From Deltaproteobacteria bacterium (lineage in GTDB: Bacteria; JAUYMQ01), in the NCBI GenBank assembly GCA_030698575.1, contig JAUYMQ010000139.1:1-17937 (forward strand): DNA of 17,937 bases. The letters run 5' to 3'. Shown here piece after piece: positions 1 through 7,939 of the stretch. The position numbers and the translations under genes are program-made. Positions within the stretch are counted from its first letter, which is position 1; every line of letters starts with the position of its first letter. Under the pieces are notes generated by a model, which searched no databases, was not told the origin of the DNA, and saw nothing but the letters and a program-made list of their open reading frames with translations.

Positions 1-149
1 GCCGGCAACGCCTTGAGCTGGGCGACCCGCTGATACAGCGCGTCGAGCTCAACCCGGCAGACGGCGCAGGTCGTGATGTGCTGCCGCGCCCATACCGATG
101 CTTCTCCGGCGCGCAGCGCTCCCAGATCATCCATCGTACAGTGCATCAT
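1..149 (-). CDS. Putative zinc-finger anti-sigma factor, N-terminal part (cut by window edge)
   Basis: The first 49 codons of a gene that continues past the left window edge. The reading starts at tandem ATG codons (149-144) and overlaps the stop of the ECF sigma gene by 4 bases (ATGA), so the two are translationally coupled. The short N-terminal region contains HITTCAVC, that is H-x3-C-x2-C, the zinc-binding signature of zf-HC2 anti-sigma domains, which bind and inactivate a cognate ECF sigma factor. The membrane or sensor part expected downstream is outside the window. The position directly after a sigma factor agrees with this role. Seen: the HCC motif and the overlap. Inferred: the anti-sigma function. 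Confidence 0.72.
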   Translation of the reverse strand, partial: MMHCTMDDLGALRAGEASVWARQHITTCAVCRVELDALYQRVAQLKALP

Positions 150-682
150 GCGCGTGCTTCCCCTCCTTCATCCAACAGCCGCCGCAGCCGCACATGCGCG
201 CGGGCCAGCTGCGACTTTGAAAAGCTCACCGATTTGCCCATCTGCTCCGCGATTTCCTCGTGCGTGAAGCCTTCGACATCGTGCAGCCAGACCACGGCGC
301 GGGACGTGTCCGACAGGTGCTCCAACGCCCGCTCCAGATCGAGATTCGCAGCGATGTGCATGCCCGGCTTCCCCGGCTCATCATCGAGCGGCGCCATGGT
401 CCGCAGCTGCTCCCGGCGGATCTTCATCAGGGCCTTGGTCGAGGCGATCCGGCGGATCCAGCCCCACAGATGCCCTTCCCCGCGGTATTGGCGAATGCTC
501 CGGACGATCTCGAGGAACGTCTCCTGCAGCACGTCCTCGGCGTCCTCCGGTTTTCGCAGCATGCGCCGGGCGAGGTTGTAGACGGGCGTCTCGAAGGCGC
601 GATACAGCGCCTCGAGAGCAGCTTCATCACCCGCCTGCGCGCGCGCGATGAGGACATCCGGAACGGCGAGAGCCACGGTCAT
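146..682 (-). CDS. RNA polymerase ECF-type sigma factor
   Basis: A 178-residue protein with both domains of an extracytoplasmic-function sigma factor. Region 2 (about residues 22-90) carries the core-binding, -10-reading motif DVLQETF (50-56) followed by WGWIRRIA. Region 4 (about 117-170) has the helix-turn-helix series LERALEHLSDTSRAVVWL and FTHEEIAEQMG, which reads the -35 element. The length is typical of the family. It is co-transcribed with the anti-sigma gene that overlaps its stop codon. The ATG at 682-680 is used; the ribosome binding site ahead of it is weak. The regulated genes are unknown. The divergent neighbour is an iron transporter, but nothing in the sequence proves a regulatory link. 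Confidence 0.93.
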   Translation of the reverse strand: MTVALAVPDVLIARAQAGDEAALEALYRAFETPVYNLARRMLRKPEDAEDVLQETFLEIVRSIRQYRGEGHLWGWIRRIASTKALMKIRREQLRTMAPLDDEPGKPGMHIAANLDLERALEHLSDTSRAVVWLHDVEGFTHEEIAEQMGKSVSFSKSQLARAHVRLRRLLDEGGEARA

Positions 683-730
683 CTGTCCGAAAGGTAAGAT
701 GCGATGGTAACCCGGAGGGTCGCACCAAAC

Positions 731-802
731 GGGGAATGGGGAGTGGGGAATGGGACCTCATGGTGTGGACTGATCGTACGATCGTACCACTCCCCATTCC
801 CC
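731..802. repeat. Inverted repeat with G-quadruplex motif between divergent genes
   Basis: Two perfect 16-base arms, GGGGAATGGGGAGTGG (731-746) and its complement (787-802), enclose about 40 bases. The left side continues as G4-N3-G4-N3-G4-N3-G3 (731-754), which fits the canonical quadruplex pattern on the plus strand. Just inside the right arm, GATCGTAC occurs twice in tandem (772-787), giving overlapping palindromes. The element fills the intergenic space between the ECF sigma gene and the mbfA-like gene. It could act as a terminator-like structure or be a dispersed genomic repeat. Confidence 0.75.
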
Positions 803-857
803 ATTCCCTAAGTAATTACCCAGTAGGAAGTTGAATGGCATCGCGATATCTTGCAGC

Positions 858-1964
858 ATGCCCAAACCCGACGTGCAGGAGTGGCTGCACCATTGGCAGG
901 ACGAAGCCGACGCCGCCTACCTCTATCTCGCTTTGGCAGGTCAGGAGACGGATCCCCATAAGAAGGATGTCTACGTCAAGCTGGCGGGCGTCGAGGAGCG
1001 CCACGTCCAGATGTGGGAGAAGCTGCTGGCGGGTCACGGTCATCGTACCGGCCCCGCGCGCCCCTCCACCAATGCCCGGCTCCGGGCGTGGTTCGGGCGG
1101 CGATTCGGGACCCGCTACCTGCTGCCGCTGCTGCTGCGCGAAGAGGGCCAGGAAGTCAAAGGCTACCTCAACCTGCATCAGGCATCGCGCCTCCCTGACG
1201 CCCAGGAAGTGTCGCTGCAGCTCGCCAAGGAATCGGCGGCGCACGCGGAGACGCTGGCCGGTCTGTCGGGCCGGGGGAGCGAGCCGTGGCACAAGACGGG
1301 CTCGGGAGGGTTTCTCCGCAACGTCGTCTACGGGTTCAACGACGGGCTGACCGCCAACTTCGGGCTCGTCGCCGGCGTGATCGGCGCCGCGGTGGAGCCG
1401 CATATCATCCTGATCTCGGGCGTCGCGGGCTCGATCGCCGATGCCTTGTCGATGGGCGCCTCCGGCTACCTCGCGGCCAAGAGTGAACAGGAAGTCAATG
1501 CGCACGAGATCGCGATGGAGAAGGAAGAAATCCGTCTGATGCCCGAGCTCGAGGTCGAAGAGCTGAACCTCGTGTATCAGGCGAAGGGGGTGGACCCCCG
1601 GACGGCGCGCCGGATGGCCGAAGAAGTGATGCGCGATCCGCAGCGGGCGCTGGACGAGCAGGTGCGCGAGGAGCTGAAGATCGGCGAGGCGCACGCGACG
1701 CCGTTCAAGGAGGGCTGGATCACGGGATCGGCGACGGCGGTCGGCGCGTTCATCCCCGTCGCGCCGTTCCTGGTGTTCGAGGGCCGCGTGGCGATGTGGA
1801 TCGCGTTCACCATCGCGATGCTGTCCCACTTCGCGGTGGGAGCGGCGCGCAGCTTCTTTACCGGCCGCGGGATCCTGCGCAGCGGGTTCGACATGTTCGT
1901 GGTGGGACTGGGGGTTGCGGCCGTCGGCTACGTCGTGGGGGATGTGATCGCCCGGATCCTGTAA
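858..1964 (+). CDS. mbfA: Ferritin-like/VIT1-CCC1 family membrane iron transporter (MbfA/erritin-Vit1 type)
   Basis: About 368 residues from the ATG at 858; a TTG at 831 would add nine residues and lies directly after AGGAAG. The N-terminal third (residues 1-150) is a ferritin/rubrerythrin-like helical domain with plausible metal ligands E16, E46 and H49 (EERH) and a later KESAAHAE segment. The C-terminal part is a VIT1/CCC1 domain beginning NVVYGFNDGLTANFGLVAG, then ISGVAGSIADALSMGASGYLAAKSE, a cytoplasmic Glu-rich loop (AMEKEEIRLMPELEVEEL), and two or three more hydrophobic segments ending in VVGLGVAAVGYVVGDVIARIL. Proteins of this architecture (MbfA) export iron across the inner membrane. 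It is divergent from the sigma factor and convergent with leuS, with one base between the two stop codons. Confidence 0.87.
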   Translation: MPKPDVQEWLHHWQDEADAAYLYLALAGQETDPHKKDVYVKLAGVEERHVQMWEKLLAGHGHRTGPARPSTNARLRAWFGRRFGTRYLLPLLLREEGQEVKGYLNLHQASRLPDAQEVSLQLAKESAAHAETLAGLSGRGSEPWHKTGSGGFLRNVVYGFNDGLTANFGLVAGVIGAAVEPHIILISGVAGSIADALSMGASGYLAAKSEQEVNAHEIAMEKEEIRLMPELEVEELNLVYQAKGVDPRTARRMAEEVMRDPQRALDEQVREELKIGEAHATPFKEGWITGSATAVGAFIPVAPFLVFEGRVAMWIAFTIAMLSHFAVGAARSFFTGRGILRSGFDMFVVGLGVAAVGYVVGDVIARIL

Positions 1965-1965
1965 C

Positions 1966-4365
1966 TCACACCACCAGGTTCACCAGCCGGTCCTGGACGT
2001 AGATCACCTTTTTCACCGGCTGTCCGTCCACGAACTTCCGCACCGCCCCATCGGCCATGACGCGCTCGAGCACCTGCCGCTCCGAGGTGCCGCGCGGCAC
2101 GACGAGCCGCGAGCGCAGCTTCCCGTTGACCTGCACGGCGATCTCGACGTCGCCCGACGTCGCCAGGCGCTCGTCGTACGACGGCCACCGCTGCGCGAAG
2201 ATCGTCCGGCCCTCGCCCCCGAGGACGCGCCACAGCTCCTCGGCGATGTGCGGTGCATAGGGCGCGAGCATGATGATCAGTGGCTTCATCTGCTCCCTGC
2301 TCCCCGCTCCCTGCTCCCGCAGCTCGTTCACGTACTCCATCATCGCGGCGATCGCCGTGTTGTATTGCAGCGCCTCGGTGTCCGCGGACACTTTGCGGAT
2401 CGTCTGATGGAGCTTGCGCTCGACGGCCGGCGGCGCGGCGCCGCCGTCACGGGCTTCGTGCGCGAGCGTCCAGACCTTCTCGAGAAAACGCCGGATCCCG
2501 ATGATGCCCTCGTCGCGGAAGTCTCCGCCTTCCTGAAACGGGCCGAGGAACATGAGGTACATGCGGAACGTGTCGGCGCCCCACTGCTGGATGTAGGCGT
2601 CGGGAATGACCACGTTGCCGCGCGACTTCGACATCTTCGCGCCGTCTTTCACGATCAGGCCGTGGGCGCGGAACCTGGGGAACGGCGTGTCGAAGCCCAC
2701 ATGCCCGAGGTCGTGGAGCACCATGGTGATGAAGCGCGAATACAACAGGTGCAGCACGGCGTGCTCGTTGCCTCCGATATAGCTGCTCACCGGCAGCCAC
2801 GTCTTGGTCCGGTTCTTGTCGAATGGCCGGTCGCCGAACTCGGTCGACGGGTAGCGGAGGAAGTACCAGGCCGAATCGAGGAACGTGTCCGACACATCGG
2901 TTTCGCGCCGCCCCTGCCCGCCGCACTCGGGACACTTCACGAAGTACCACTCCTCGTGGCGGGCGAGCGGGCTGACGCCCGTATCGTCGGGCCGGAAGTC
3001 TTCGATGAACGGCAGGACGACCGGCAGGTCTTTCTCCGGGACCGCGACGGGACCGCAGCGCTCGCAGTGGATGATGGGAATGGGCGGCCCCCAGTAGCGC
3101 TGCCGCGAGATGCACCAGTCGTGCAGACGGTATTGCACGCGCACGGCGGCGCTGCCGCGCTCGGCCAGCCACTCGACGATCCGTGTCCCTCCCTCCCGGC
3201 ACGGCAGGCCGTCGAACGCGCCCGAGTGCATCAGCACCCCGTCGGCGGACACGCTGGGGAGCGACTCCCCCCCCTTCTCCCCCGCGACGACCTGGCGGAT
3301 GGGAAGCTGGAACTGGGTGGCGAACTCGTGGTCCCGCTTGTCGTGCGCCGGCACGGCCATGATCGCGCCGGTCCCGTATTCCATGAGCACGTAATCGGCG
3401 ATCCAGATGGGGATGGACTCGCCGGTCGCGGGATTGCGGGCATAGCTGCCGCTGAACACCCCCGTCTTGACCTTCTCCCCGACTTTGCGCGACACGATGT
3501 CCTTGCCCTGCACCGAGCGCAGGTAGGCCTTCACGGCGCTGCGCTGCTCGTCCGCGGTGACCGATTCCACGAGCGGATGCTCGGGTGCGAGCACGAGGTA
3601 CGTGGCGCCGAACAGCGTGTCGGGCCGGGTGGTGAAGACCGTGATCTTCCGGCCGGCGGGCGTCTCGAAGACGATCTCCGCCCCCTCGCTCCGGCCGATC
3701 CAGTTGCGCTGGAGCTGCGCGGTGGAGGACGACCAATCGATCGTGTCGAGATTCGCGAGGAGGCGCTCGGCGTATTTCGTGATCGCGAAAAACCACTGCT
3801 CCAGATAGCGCTGCTCGACTTTGACGTCGGGGTGGCGCTCGCAGTAGCCGTCGATCACCTGCTCGTTGGCGAGCACGGTCTTGCAGGCCGGGCACCAGTT
3901 CACCGCGGCGCGCTTGCGCACCGCCAGCCCCGCCTTGAAGAGCTGGAGGAAAAGCCACTGCGTCCACTTGTAGTAGCCGGGATCGGTCGTCGAGACCTCG
4001 TGGCGCCAGTCGAACATGCCGCCGAACCGCTTCAGCTGGCGCCGGAACGTCTCGATGTTCTGCGGGATCAGCCGCGCGGGATGCGTGCCGACGGTGAGCG
4101 CGTAGTTCTCGGAATGGATGCCGAAGGCGTCGAATCCGATCGGCTCGAAGACGTCGAATCCCTGCAGGCGCTTGAAGCGGCCGTAGATGTCCGCGCCGGT
4201 GAACGCGAACATGTTGCCGACGTGCAGCCCCTCGGCCGAGGGGTAGGGGAACATCATGAGGTTGTAGAACGGCCGCGCCGGCACATCGAGGTCGGGTTCG
4301 TTGGTGTGGTGATCCGCCCACTGCGCCTGCCAGCGGGCTTCGACGGCCGCGGGATCGTACGTCAT
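1966..4365 (-). CDS. leuS: Leucyl-tRNA synthetase
   Basis: A 799-residue class I aminoacyl-tRNA synthetase that charges tRNA-Leu with leucine in the cytoplasm. The HIGH box is HVGN (48-51), in context PYPSAEGLHVGNMFAFTGAD. The active-site segment is FDAFGIHSENYAL instead of the more common WDAFGLPAENYA. A zinc-finger-like set C158-x2-C161 and C175-x2-H178 follows. The editing domain has TTRPDTLFGATYLVLAPEHPL, and the catalytic loop is KMSKS (577-581). The ATG at 4365-4363 begins MTYDPAAVEARWQAQW, as expected. The length is near the lower end for bacterial LeuRS. One oddity is a G-rich repeat read through as REQGAGSREQ in the C-terminal helical domain, reported separately. Confidence 0.97.
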   Translation of the reverse strand: MTYDPAAVEARWQAQWADHHTNEPDLDVPARPFYNLMMFPYPSAEGLHVGNMFAFTGADIYGRFKRLQGFDVFEPIGFDAFGIHSENYALTVGTHPARLIPQNIETFRRQLKRFGGMFDWRHEVSTTDPGYYKWTQWLFLQLFKAGLAVRKRAAVNWCPACKTVLANEQVIDGYCERHPDVKVEQRYLEQWFFAITKYAERLLANLDTIDWSSSTAQLQRNWIGRSEGAEIVFETPAGRKITVFTTRPDTLFGATYLVLAPEHPLVESVTADEQRSAVKAYLRSVQGKDIVSRKVGEKVKTGVFSGSYARNPATGESIPIWIADYVLMEYGTGAIMAVPAHDKRDHEFATQFQLPIRQVVAGEKGGESLPSVSADGVLMHSGAFDGLPCREGGTRIVEWLAERGSAAVRVQYRLHDWCISRQRYWGPPIPIIHCERCGPVAVPEKDLPVVLPFIEDFRPDDTGVSPLARHEEWYFVKCPECGGQGRRETDVSDTFLDSAWYFLRYPSTEFGDRPFDKNRTKTWLPVSSYIGGNEHAVLHLLYSRFITMVLHDLGHVGFDTPFPRFRAHGLIVKDGAKMSKSRGNVVIPDAYIQQWGADTFRMYLMFLGPFQEGGDFRDEGIIGIRRFLEKVWTLAHEARDGGAAPPAVERKLHQTIRKVSADTEALQYNTAIAAMMEYVNELREQGAGSREQMKPLIIMLAPYAPHIAEELWRVLGGEGRTIFAQRWPSYDERLATSGDVEIAVQVNGKLRSRLVVPRGTSERQVLERVMADGAVRKFVDGQPVKKVIYVQDRLVNLVV
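2290..2320 (-). repeat. G-rich tandem repeat inside leuS coding sequence
   Basis: On the coding (minus) strand this reads as G3-tracts separated by AGCA, AGC and AGCA, a near-perfect repeat of a 7-base GGGAGCA unit. It fits a four-tract quadruplex pattern and encodes REQGAGSREQ between the conserved NTAIAAMMEYVNEL and KPLIIMLAPYAPHIAEELW segments, so it sits in a tolerant loop. Confidence 0.7.
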
Positions 4366-4433
4366 AAGTGCTTGAAACTAATCGGCCTTGCCGCGCCTTG
4401 TCAGGCTCCATACCTTTGCGCGCGACCACCCGC

Positions 4434-6551
4434 ATGGCCACAAAATCCCAGCAGCTCCGTCAGAGTTTCCTCCTTTCGGGGGCCGGCGCCGCGTTGCTGC
4501 TCGTCGGGCTGGTCGCCTGGCTCACCAGCAACCGGATCGGCCACGTCCTCGAGCAGCAGGCCCACGGCCGCGGCCGGGACGTGGCGGTGCGCGTCGCCGC
4601 CATCGTCACGCACTACCTGAACGAGCGGCGCCGCGAGATCGTGTCCCTCGCCAACATGCCCCAGCTGATCGACGCGGTGCGCCGGGCGGCCGCCGACGTC
4701 GATGCCCGCGGCCTCGACCGCCTGGACATTCCCACCCTCGAGCGGTCGTTCAGCGGCACGCGGCAGCTGGGGGGACGCGCCGACGCGCCGCTGGCCGGCT
4801 ACCTCCGCGCCTACGTCACGGTGTCGGACTTCGCCGAGATCATCGTGACGGAGCGCCGCGGGCTGAACGTGCTGGCCTCGAGCCGGCCGTCGGACTTCGT
4901 GCAGCGGGACGAGGAGTGGTGGCAACGCAGCATGAGCGACGGCCTGTACGAGGGCCAGGCGCGCTACGACACCGCGGCGGGGGCGGCGGCCCTCGAATTC
5001 GACGTCGCCATCCGCGCGCCCGGCCAGGAGCGGCCCATCGGCGTGTTCCGGGCGGTGTTCGCGCTCGCCCGCCTCACCGCGCTGCTCGATGCGGAGACGC
5101 TGAGCGGCAATGCCTACCTCGAAGTGGTCGACGGCAACGGTACCCTGCTCGTGTCGCGCGACCCGGCGCTGCTGCTGCTCTCGCTCCCCGAGCGCGAGCA
5201 GTTTCCGCTCACCGGCGAGGCCACCAGCGTGCGCACGCGGACCGCGCGCGGTGAAGAGCTGGTCATTTCCGTTCCGGCGAACCAGGGCGAGTGGCGCGTG
5301 CTCTATCGGGAGCCGACCGCCACCGCCTTCGCGGCGGCACGCGCCACGCAGCGCAGCGTCTGGCTGGGCGCGCTGCTGGTCGGCGCGGTGGCCGTCGGGG
5401 CGCTGTTCTGGCTGTCGCGGCGCCTGGGACGGCTGGTGACCGAGCCGGTGCGGGCGGCGGGCGCGATCGCCAGCCGTGTGGCGGGGGGCGATCTGTCCGT
5501 CACGGTGTCCACGCATCGAGCGGAAGCCAGTGAAGTCGCCGACCTGCTGTCGTCGATCCATTCGATGGTGGTGGCGCTGCGGCGGCTGGTGGGGGCGATC
5601 CGCACCGCGGCGGACGAGGCCGCGGCCATGGCCTCGGAGATCTCGGCGTCCACCGAGGAGATGAGCGCGTCGACCGAGGAGATGTCGGCGACCGCGCAGG
5701 ACGTGTCGCGGCGCGCGGCCGAGCAGGCGCAGCTGGTGCGCGCGGCGGCCGACGATGCGGCACGCATTCTCCAGATCGCCGCGACCCTCGCGCAGGGCGC
5801 CGAGGAGGCCGCGCGGCGGAACGCCGATCTGTCCGCGCTCGCGCGAAAGCACAAGGACGTGCTCGATCAGAGCACCGCGCAGCTCGCCAAGCTGTCGGAC
5901 GAGGTCGCCAAGGGCGCCGAGGAAGCCGAGGCGCTCGCCCAGGCGTCCTCGCGGATCCAGACGTTCGTGGTCCAGACCAAGGCGGTGGCGACGCAGACGA
6001 ACATGCTGGCGCTGAACGCGGCCATCGAGGCGGCGCGCGCCGGGCCGCAGGGGCGGGGCTTTGCGGTCGTCGCCGACGAGGTCCGCAAGCTCGCCTCCGT
6101 CGCCGCCGCGGCTGCCGGCGAAACGTCCGACACGGTGCGCGGCGTGCTGGCGCGCGTCCAGGCGACGCGCGACCGGCTGGTGCGCCTCGCCGCAGGAGGC
6201 GCCGCGGTCCGCGAAGCGGCCCACGCGGCGGCCCAGGGTCTGGCACGCGTGGCGAGCGAAGCCGACGCCAACGACGCCTGGACGCGGGAAATCGCGCGCT
6301 CGGCGAGCGAGATGCGCGCTTTGGTGGAGGAAATCGCGAACCGGCTGGGCTCGGTAGCGGGACAGACCGATACACTGCTCGCGTCCGCCGAGGAGCTTGC
6401 CGCGTCAGGCGAGGAGCAGACGGCGTCGACGCAGGAGATCGCGTCGTCGGCGAACCAGCTGGCGGAGGCCGCCGATCGCCTCACCGGCGCCGTGAAGACG
6501 TTCCGGCTGCTGGCGGACGAGCGCCCCGACGTCCGCGAAGCGGCCGATTGA
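4434..6551 (+). CDS. Methyl-accepting chemotaxis protein
   Basis: About 705 residues from the ATG at 4434; a GTG at 4368 would extend it but lacks support. A transmembrane segment (about 12-28, [16 protein letters not shown]) is followed by a large extracytoplasmic sensor region (about 30-305) that is probably a Cache-type ligand-binding domain. A second transmembrane helix (about 308-328), a HAMP linker ([27 protein letters not shown]) and a long coiled-coil signalling domain come next. The hairpin tip that binds CheA/CheW is [17 protein letters not shown] (521-537) followed by [16 protein letters not shown] repeated [16 protein letters not shown] block supplies possible methylation glutamates. 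No che genes are nearby, so it is an orphan receptor feeding a distant array; its ligand is unknown. Confidence 0.95.
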   Translation: MATKSQQLRQSFLLSGAGAALLLVGLVAWLTSNRIGHVLEQQAHGRGRDVAVRVAAIVTHYLNERRREIVSLANMPQLIDAVRRAAADVDARGLDRLDIPTLERSFSGTRQLGGRADAPLAGYLRAYVTVSDFAEIIVTERRGLNVLASSRPSDFVQRDEEWWQRSMSDGLYEGQARYDTAAGAAALEFDVAIRAPGQERPIGVFRAVFALARLTALLDAETLSGNAYLEVVDGNGTLLVSRDPALLLLSLPEREQFPLTGEATSVRTRTARGEELVISVPANQGEWRVLYREPTATAFAAARATQRSVWLGALLVGAVAVGALFWLSRRLGRLVTEPVRAAGAIASRVAGGDLSVTVSTHRAEASEVADLLSSIHSMVVALRRLVGAIRTAADEAAAMASEISASTEEMSASTEEMSATAQDVSRRAAEQAQLVRAAADDAARILQIAATLAQGAEEAARRNADLSALARKHKDVLDQSTAQLAKLSDEVAKGAEEAEALAQASSRIQTFVVQTKAVATQTNMLALNAAIEAARAGPQGRGFAVVADEVRKLASVAAAAAGETSDTVRGVLARVQATRDRLVRLAAGGAAVREAAHAAAQGLARVASEADANDAWTREIARSASEMRALVEEIANRLGSVAGQTDTLLASAEELAASGEEQTASTQEIASSANQLAEAADRLTGAVKTFRLLADERPDVREAAD

Positions 6552-6552
6552 C

Positions 6553-6605
6553 CTGAGCGCCAAGGCGCGAAGGATCTCCTTCGCTCGGGCTTTGCCCTCG
6601 CTCAG
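6553..6605. terminator. Composite hairpin (REP-like) directly after the mcp stop
   Basis: CTGAGCG (6553-6559) pairs with CGCTCAG (6599-6605). Inside it GCGAAGG (6567-6573) pairs with CCTTCGC (6578-6584) around an ATCT loop. It starts two bases after the mcp stop codon and may end that transcript, although no T-tract follows. The right half reads, on the minus strand, as the dispersed TGTCATCCTGAGCG repeat. Confidence 0.55.
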
Positions 6606-6948
6606 GATGACATGCTCGTGCTTCGCTTTATGGAAAAGAAAAAGAAGGATGAAGGCGGCAAGAGAATGATCATGCCCTAGGTACACCTGATCGAAGGCCA
6701 TAATCCTACCTGGGAAGATTTGGCCAAAACTCTCTCTTTCCCCTCCCCTCTTTGCTAAAAGCGAGCGCCGATTGTCATCCTGAGCGCCGAAGGCGCGAAG
6801 GACCTGCTTCTGAACGGCGCGCGCTGCGGAGCAAGCTGCTGTTGTACCTGTCCGCCGTGGGCGGCCTGGCGGCGAGCGAGAACACGGAGCTTGCCGCGCA
6901 GTTCCGGCTGCCGCGGATGGGCCTCACTCTCCCCAAGCCTACGCTAAC
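6606..6948. other. Gene-free stretch with repeat and gene debris
   Basis: 6606-6770 holds nothing recognisable apart from an AT-richer segment. 6773-6810 is a second, plus-strand copy of the TGTCATCCTGAGCG...GCGAAGGACCT repeat, inverted relative to the copy after mcp. 6816-6925 is a decayed coding fragment (separate entry). It joins directly to the tail sequence CTCACTCTCCCCAAGCCTACGCTAACGAGG seen again near 9138 and 12077. Confidence 0.6.
6816..6925 (+). pseudogene. Internal fragment of an unknown helical protein gene
   Basis: The plus-strand frame reads ALRSKLLLYLSAVGGLAASE then NTELAAQFRLPRMG and then runs straight into the non-coding tail of the dispersed repeat. There is no credible start, and the upstream part of the open frame is repeat sequence. 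The same tail follows the C-terminal fragments at 8902-9135 and 11881-12060, so I infer that all three are pieces of one gene family; the amino-acid link between this middle piece and the others is not shown by the window itself. Function unknown. Confidence 0.4.
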
Positions 6949-6988
6949 GAGGCGCGGTGGGTGGATGGTCACCTGCCGCGCCTCTTGT
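6923..6988 (+). repeat. Dispersed hairpin repeat, copy 1
   Basis: The tail CTCACTCTCCCCAAGCC leads into TACGCTAACGAGGCGCGG. GAGGCGCGG (6949-6957) pairs perfectly with CCGCGCCTC (6976-6984). It lies just beyond the hepT stop codon and is closest in sequence to copy 2. Confidence 0.8.
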
Positions 6989-6989
6989 G

Positions 6990-7304
6990 CTATTTAGCAC
7001 GTCCCAGAGCCTTAACGAGCGCTTCGTGAAGTTTCGGCACGGATTCAACTGCTGTCGTCCAAACCACGTCATTGTCCGTCGCCCAATAGTGATGCGCAAT
7101 CCGGTCGCGCATTCGGACCATTGGTGACCACTCGATTTCCGGGAGGTCATCCTCAATAGACGGATCCGCTTCCAGTGCTGATTTGGCAGCTTCACCAATC
7201 ACCACAATTTGGTAGAGGATGGCATCGCGAAGGGTCTGATCGCTATCGAAGGCTTTGCGACCGCGGTCGCATAGGTCTGAATCATCTGGGCGGCCGTTAG
7301 ACAA
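6990..7304 (-). CDS. hepT: HepT-like ribonuclease toxin (HEPN domain, DUF86)
   Basis: A 104-residue HEPN-domain protein. The catalytic signature R-x4-H-x-Y is RDRIAHHY (residues 66-73), preceded by the conserved helix AILYQIVVIGEAAK. HepT proteins are RNases that are neutralised when the partner MntA adds AMP to the tyrosine of this motif, here Y73. The start is a TTG (7304-7302) inside the end of mntA, overlapping by 8 bases; no in-frame ATG lies nearby. The first helix appears about ten residues shorter than in typical family members (DDSDLCDRGRKAFDSDQTL), so the N-terminus may be eroded. Base composition is lower in GC than in the flanking chromosome, which fits acquisition by transfer. 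Confidence 0.85.
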   Translation of the reverse strand: MSNGRPDDSDLCDRGRKAFDSDQTLRDAILYQIVVIGEAAKSALEADPSIEDDLPEIEWSPMVRMRDRIAHHYWATDNDVVWTTAVESVPKLHEALVKALGRAK

Positions 7305-7590
7305 GCATCGACTCGCGCATAGCCGTCGATCTGATCGGCTCTCTGAGGCCGTTTATCGTGACGACGTCGACTGGATGACCGAGTAGTTCCTCGAGCCGCA
7401 GTTCCAATCGCGCCAAGTCCAGCAGTGATCTACCAGGCTTCAGCGAGACGAGGAAGTCTATATCGCTGCGCTCGTCTTCCTCCCCTCGGGCGACAGAGCC
7501 AAACACACGTATGTCCACAGCGCCGCTGGCGAGCGCGGTGCTTCGGATTGCTTCTCTCAGCTCCTTGAGTCGATCAAGCAACCGCATCAT
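7297..7590 (-). CDS. mntA: MntA-type minimal nucleotidyltransferase antitoxin
   Basis: A 97-residue DNA polymerase beta-like nucleotidyltransferase. The active site is GSVARGEEDERSDIDFLV: G31-S32, then D43 and D45, the GSx10DxD pattern of MNT antitoxins. These enzymes transfer AMP to the HepT toxin and so block its RNase activity (type VII toxin-antitoxin). It starts at tandem ATGs (7590-7585) and ends inside hepT, as expected for a coupled antitoxin-first operon. The upstream region holds a near-palindrome (7596-7612) that could be an operator. Confidence 0.9.
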   Translation of the reverse strand: MMRLLDRLKELREAIRSTALASGAVDIRVFGSVARGEEDERSDIDFLVSLKPGRSLLDLARLELRLEELLGHPVDVVTINGLREPIRSTAMRESMLV

Positions 7591-7595
7591 CGTAC

Positions 7596-7612
7596 AAAAG
7601 TACTAGTATTTT
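7596..7612. promoter_or_regulatory. Candidate operator upstream of mntA
   Basis: AAAA-G-TACTAGTA-TTTT is a palindrome apart from one extra G. It begins 6 bases upstream of the mntA start codon and overlaps a GTAC-AAAA-GTAC repeat (7592-7603). Its position and A/T content suit autoregulation of the toxin-antitoxin operon. No protein partner can be named. Confidence 0.35.
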
Positions 7613-7707
7613 GCTGCGTGACAAATGGTTCTCATGTCGAAGAGCGAACCAGAGTCGGGTAGTGAGACGCCCAGGGCCGCGTAGTCCTCACCCCCTGGTG
7701 ATGGAGC

Positions 7708-7744
7708 GAGGCGCGGTGGGTGGATGGTTCGCCTGCCGCGCCTC
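7708..7744 (+). repeat. Dispersed hairpin repeat, copy 2
   Basis: GAGGCGCGG (7708-7716) pairs with CCGCGCCTC (7736-7744) around TGGGTGGATGGTTCGCCTG. Only the hairpin half of the repeat is kept. The left tail is replaced by CTCACCCCCTGGTGATGGAGC, so this copy is truncated. Confidence 0.75.
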
Positions 7745-7789
7745 TTGTTGTTGTTGGTGGGGGTGCAGGTTGTCGGATCGGTGATCCGT

Positions 7790-7834
7790 GCGCTGAAGCG
7801 CCGGCTCGGCGAGAGCGCGCGTCCTGAAGGACGC
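7790..7834. repeat. Tandem UGAA-loop hairpin element, copy 1
   Basis: Three hairpins follow each other: GCGC-TGAA-GCGC (7790-7801), GCTC-GGCGA-GAGC (7804-7816) and GCGTCC-TGAA-GGACGC (7819-7834). The second copy at 11760-11804 keeps the pairing but has a different third stem, which points to selection or recent amplification of a structured element. Confidence 0.65.
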
Positions 7835-7939
7835 AGCAAAACCGACGCTGTTGCCTCGGATCATCCCGCCGCGGCTGTGATCTCCGGCTGGATCAAACAG
7901 CACACGACAACGGCGCAGCAGGGGAATCTGTTTGCCTAG
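7835..7939 (+). pseudogene. Possible 3' remnant of a gene convergent with the DUF5131 gene
   Basis: After the hairpin element a plus-strand frame reads about 34 codons, including HPAAAVISGWIKQHTTTAQQGNLFA, and stops at a TAG (7937-7939). That stop shares the palindrome CCTAGG with the TAG of the minus-strand DUF5131 gene. The xxLFA ending looks like a genuine protein C-terminus, but no family is recognised and no upstream part survives. This may be noise. Confidence 0.2.

Noticed and set aside
2248-4620. Long plus-strand open frame opposite leuS
   Set aside because: It is complementary to the clearly conserved LeuRS reading and has no recognisable domain.
4401-6224. Long minus-strand open frame opposite the chemotaxis receptor (607 codons)
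   Set aside because: The sense frame has all domains of a chemotaxis receptor; the antisense frame has biased Arg/Gly/His composition typical of a shadow in high-GC DNA.
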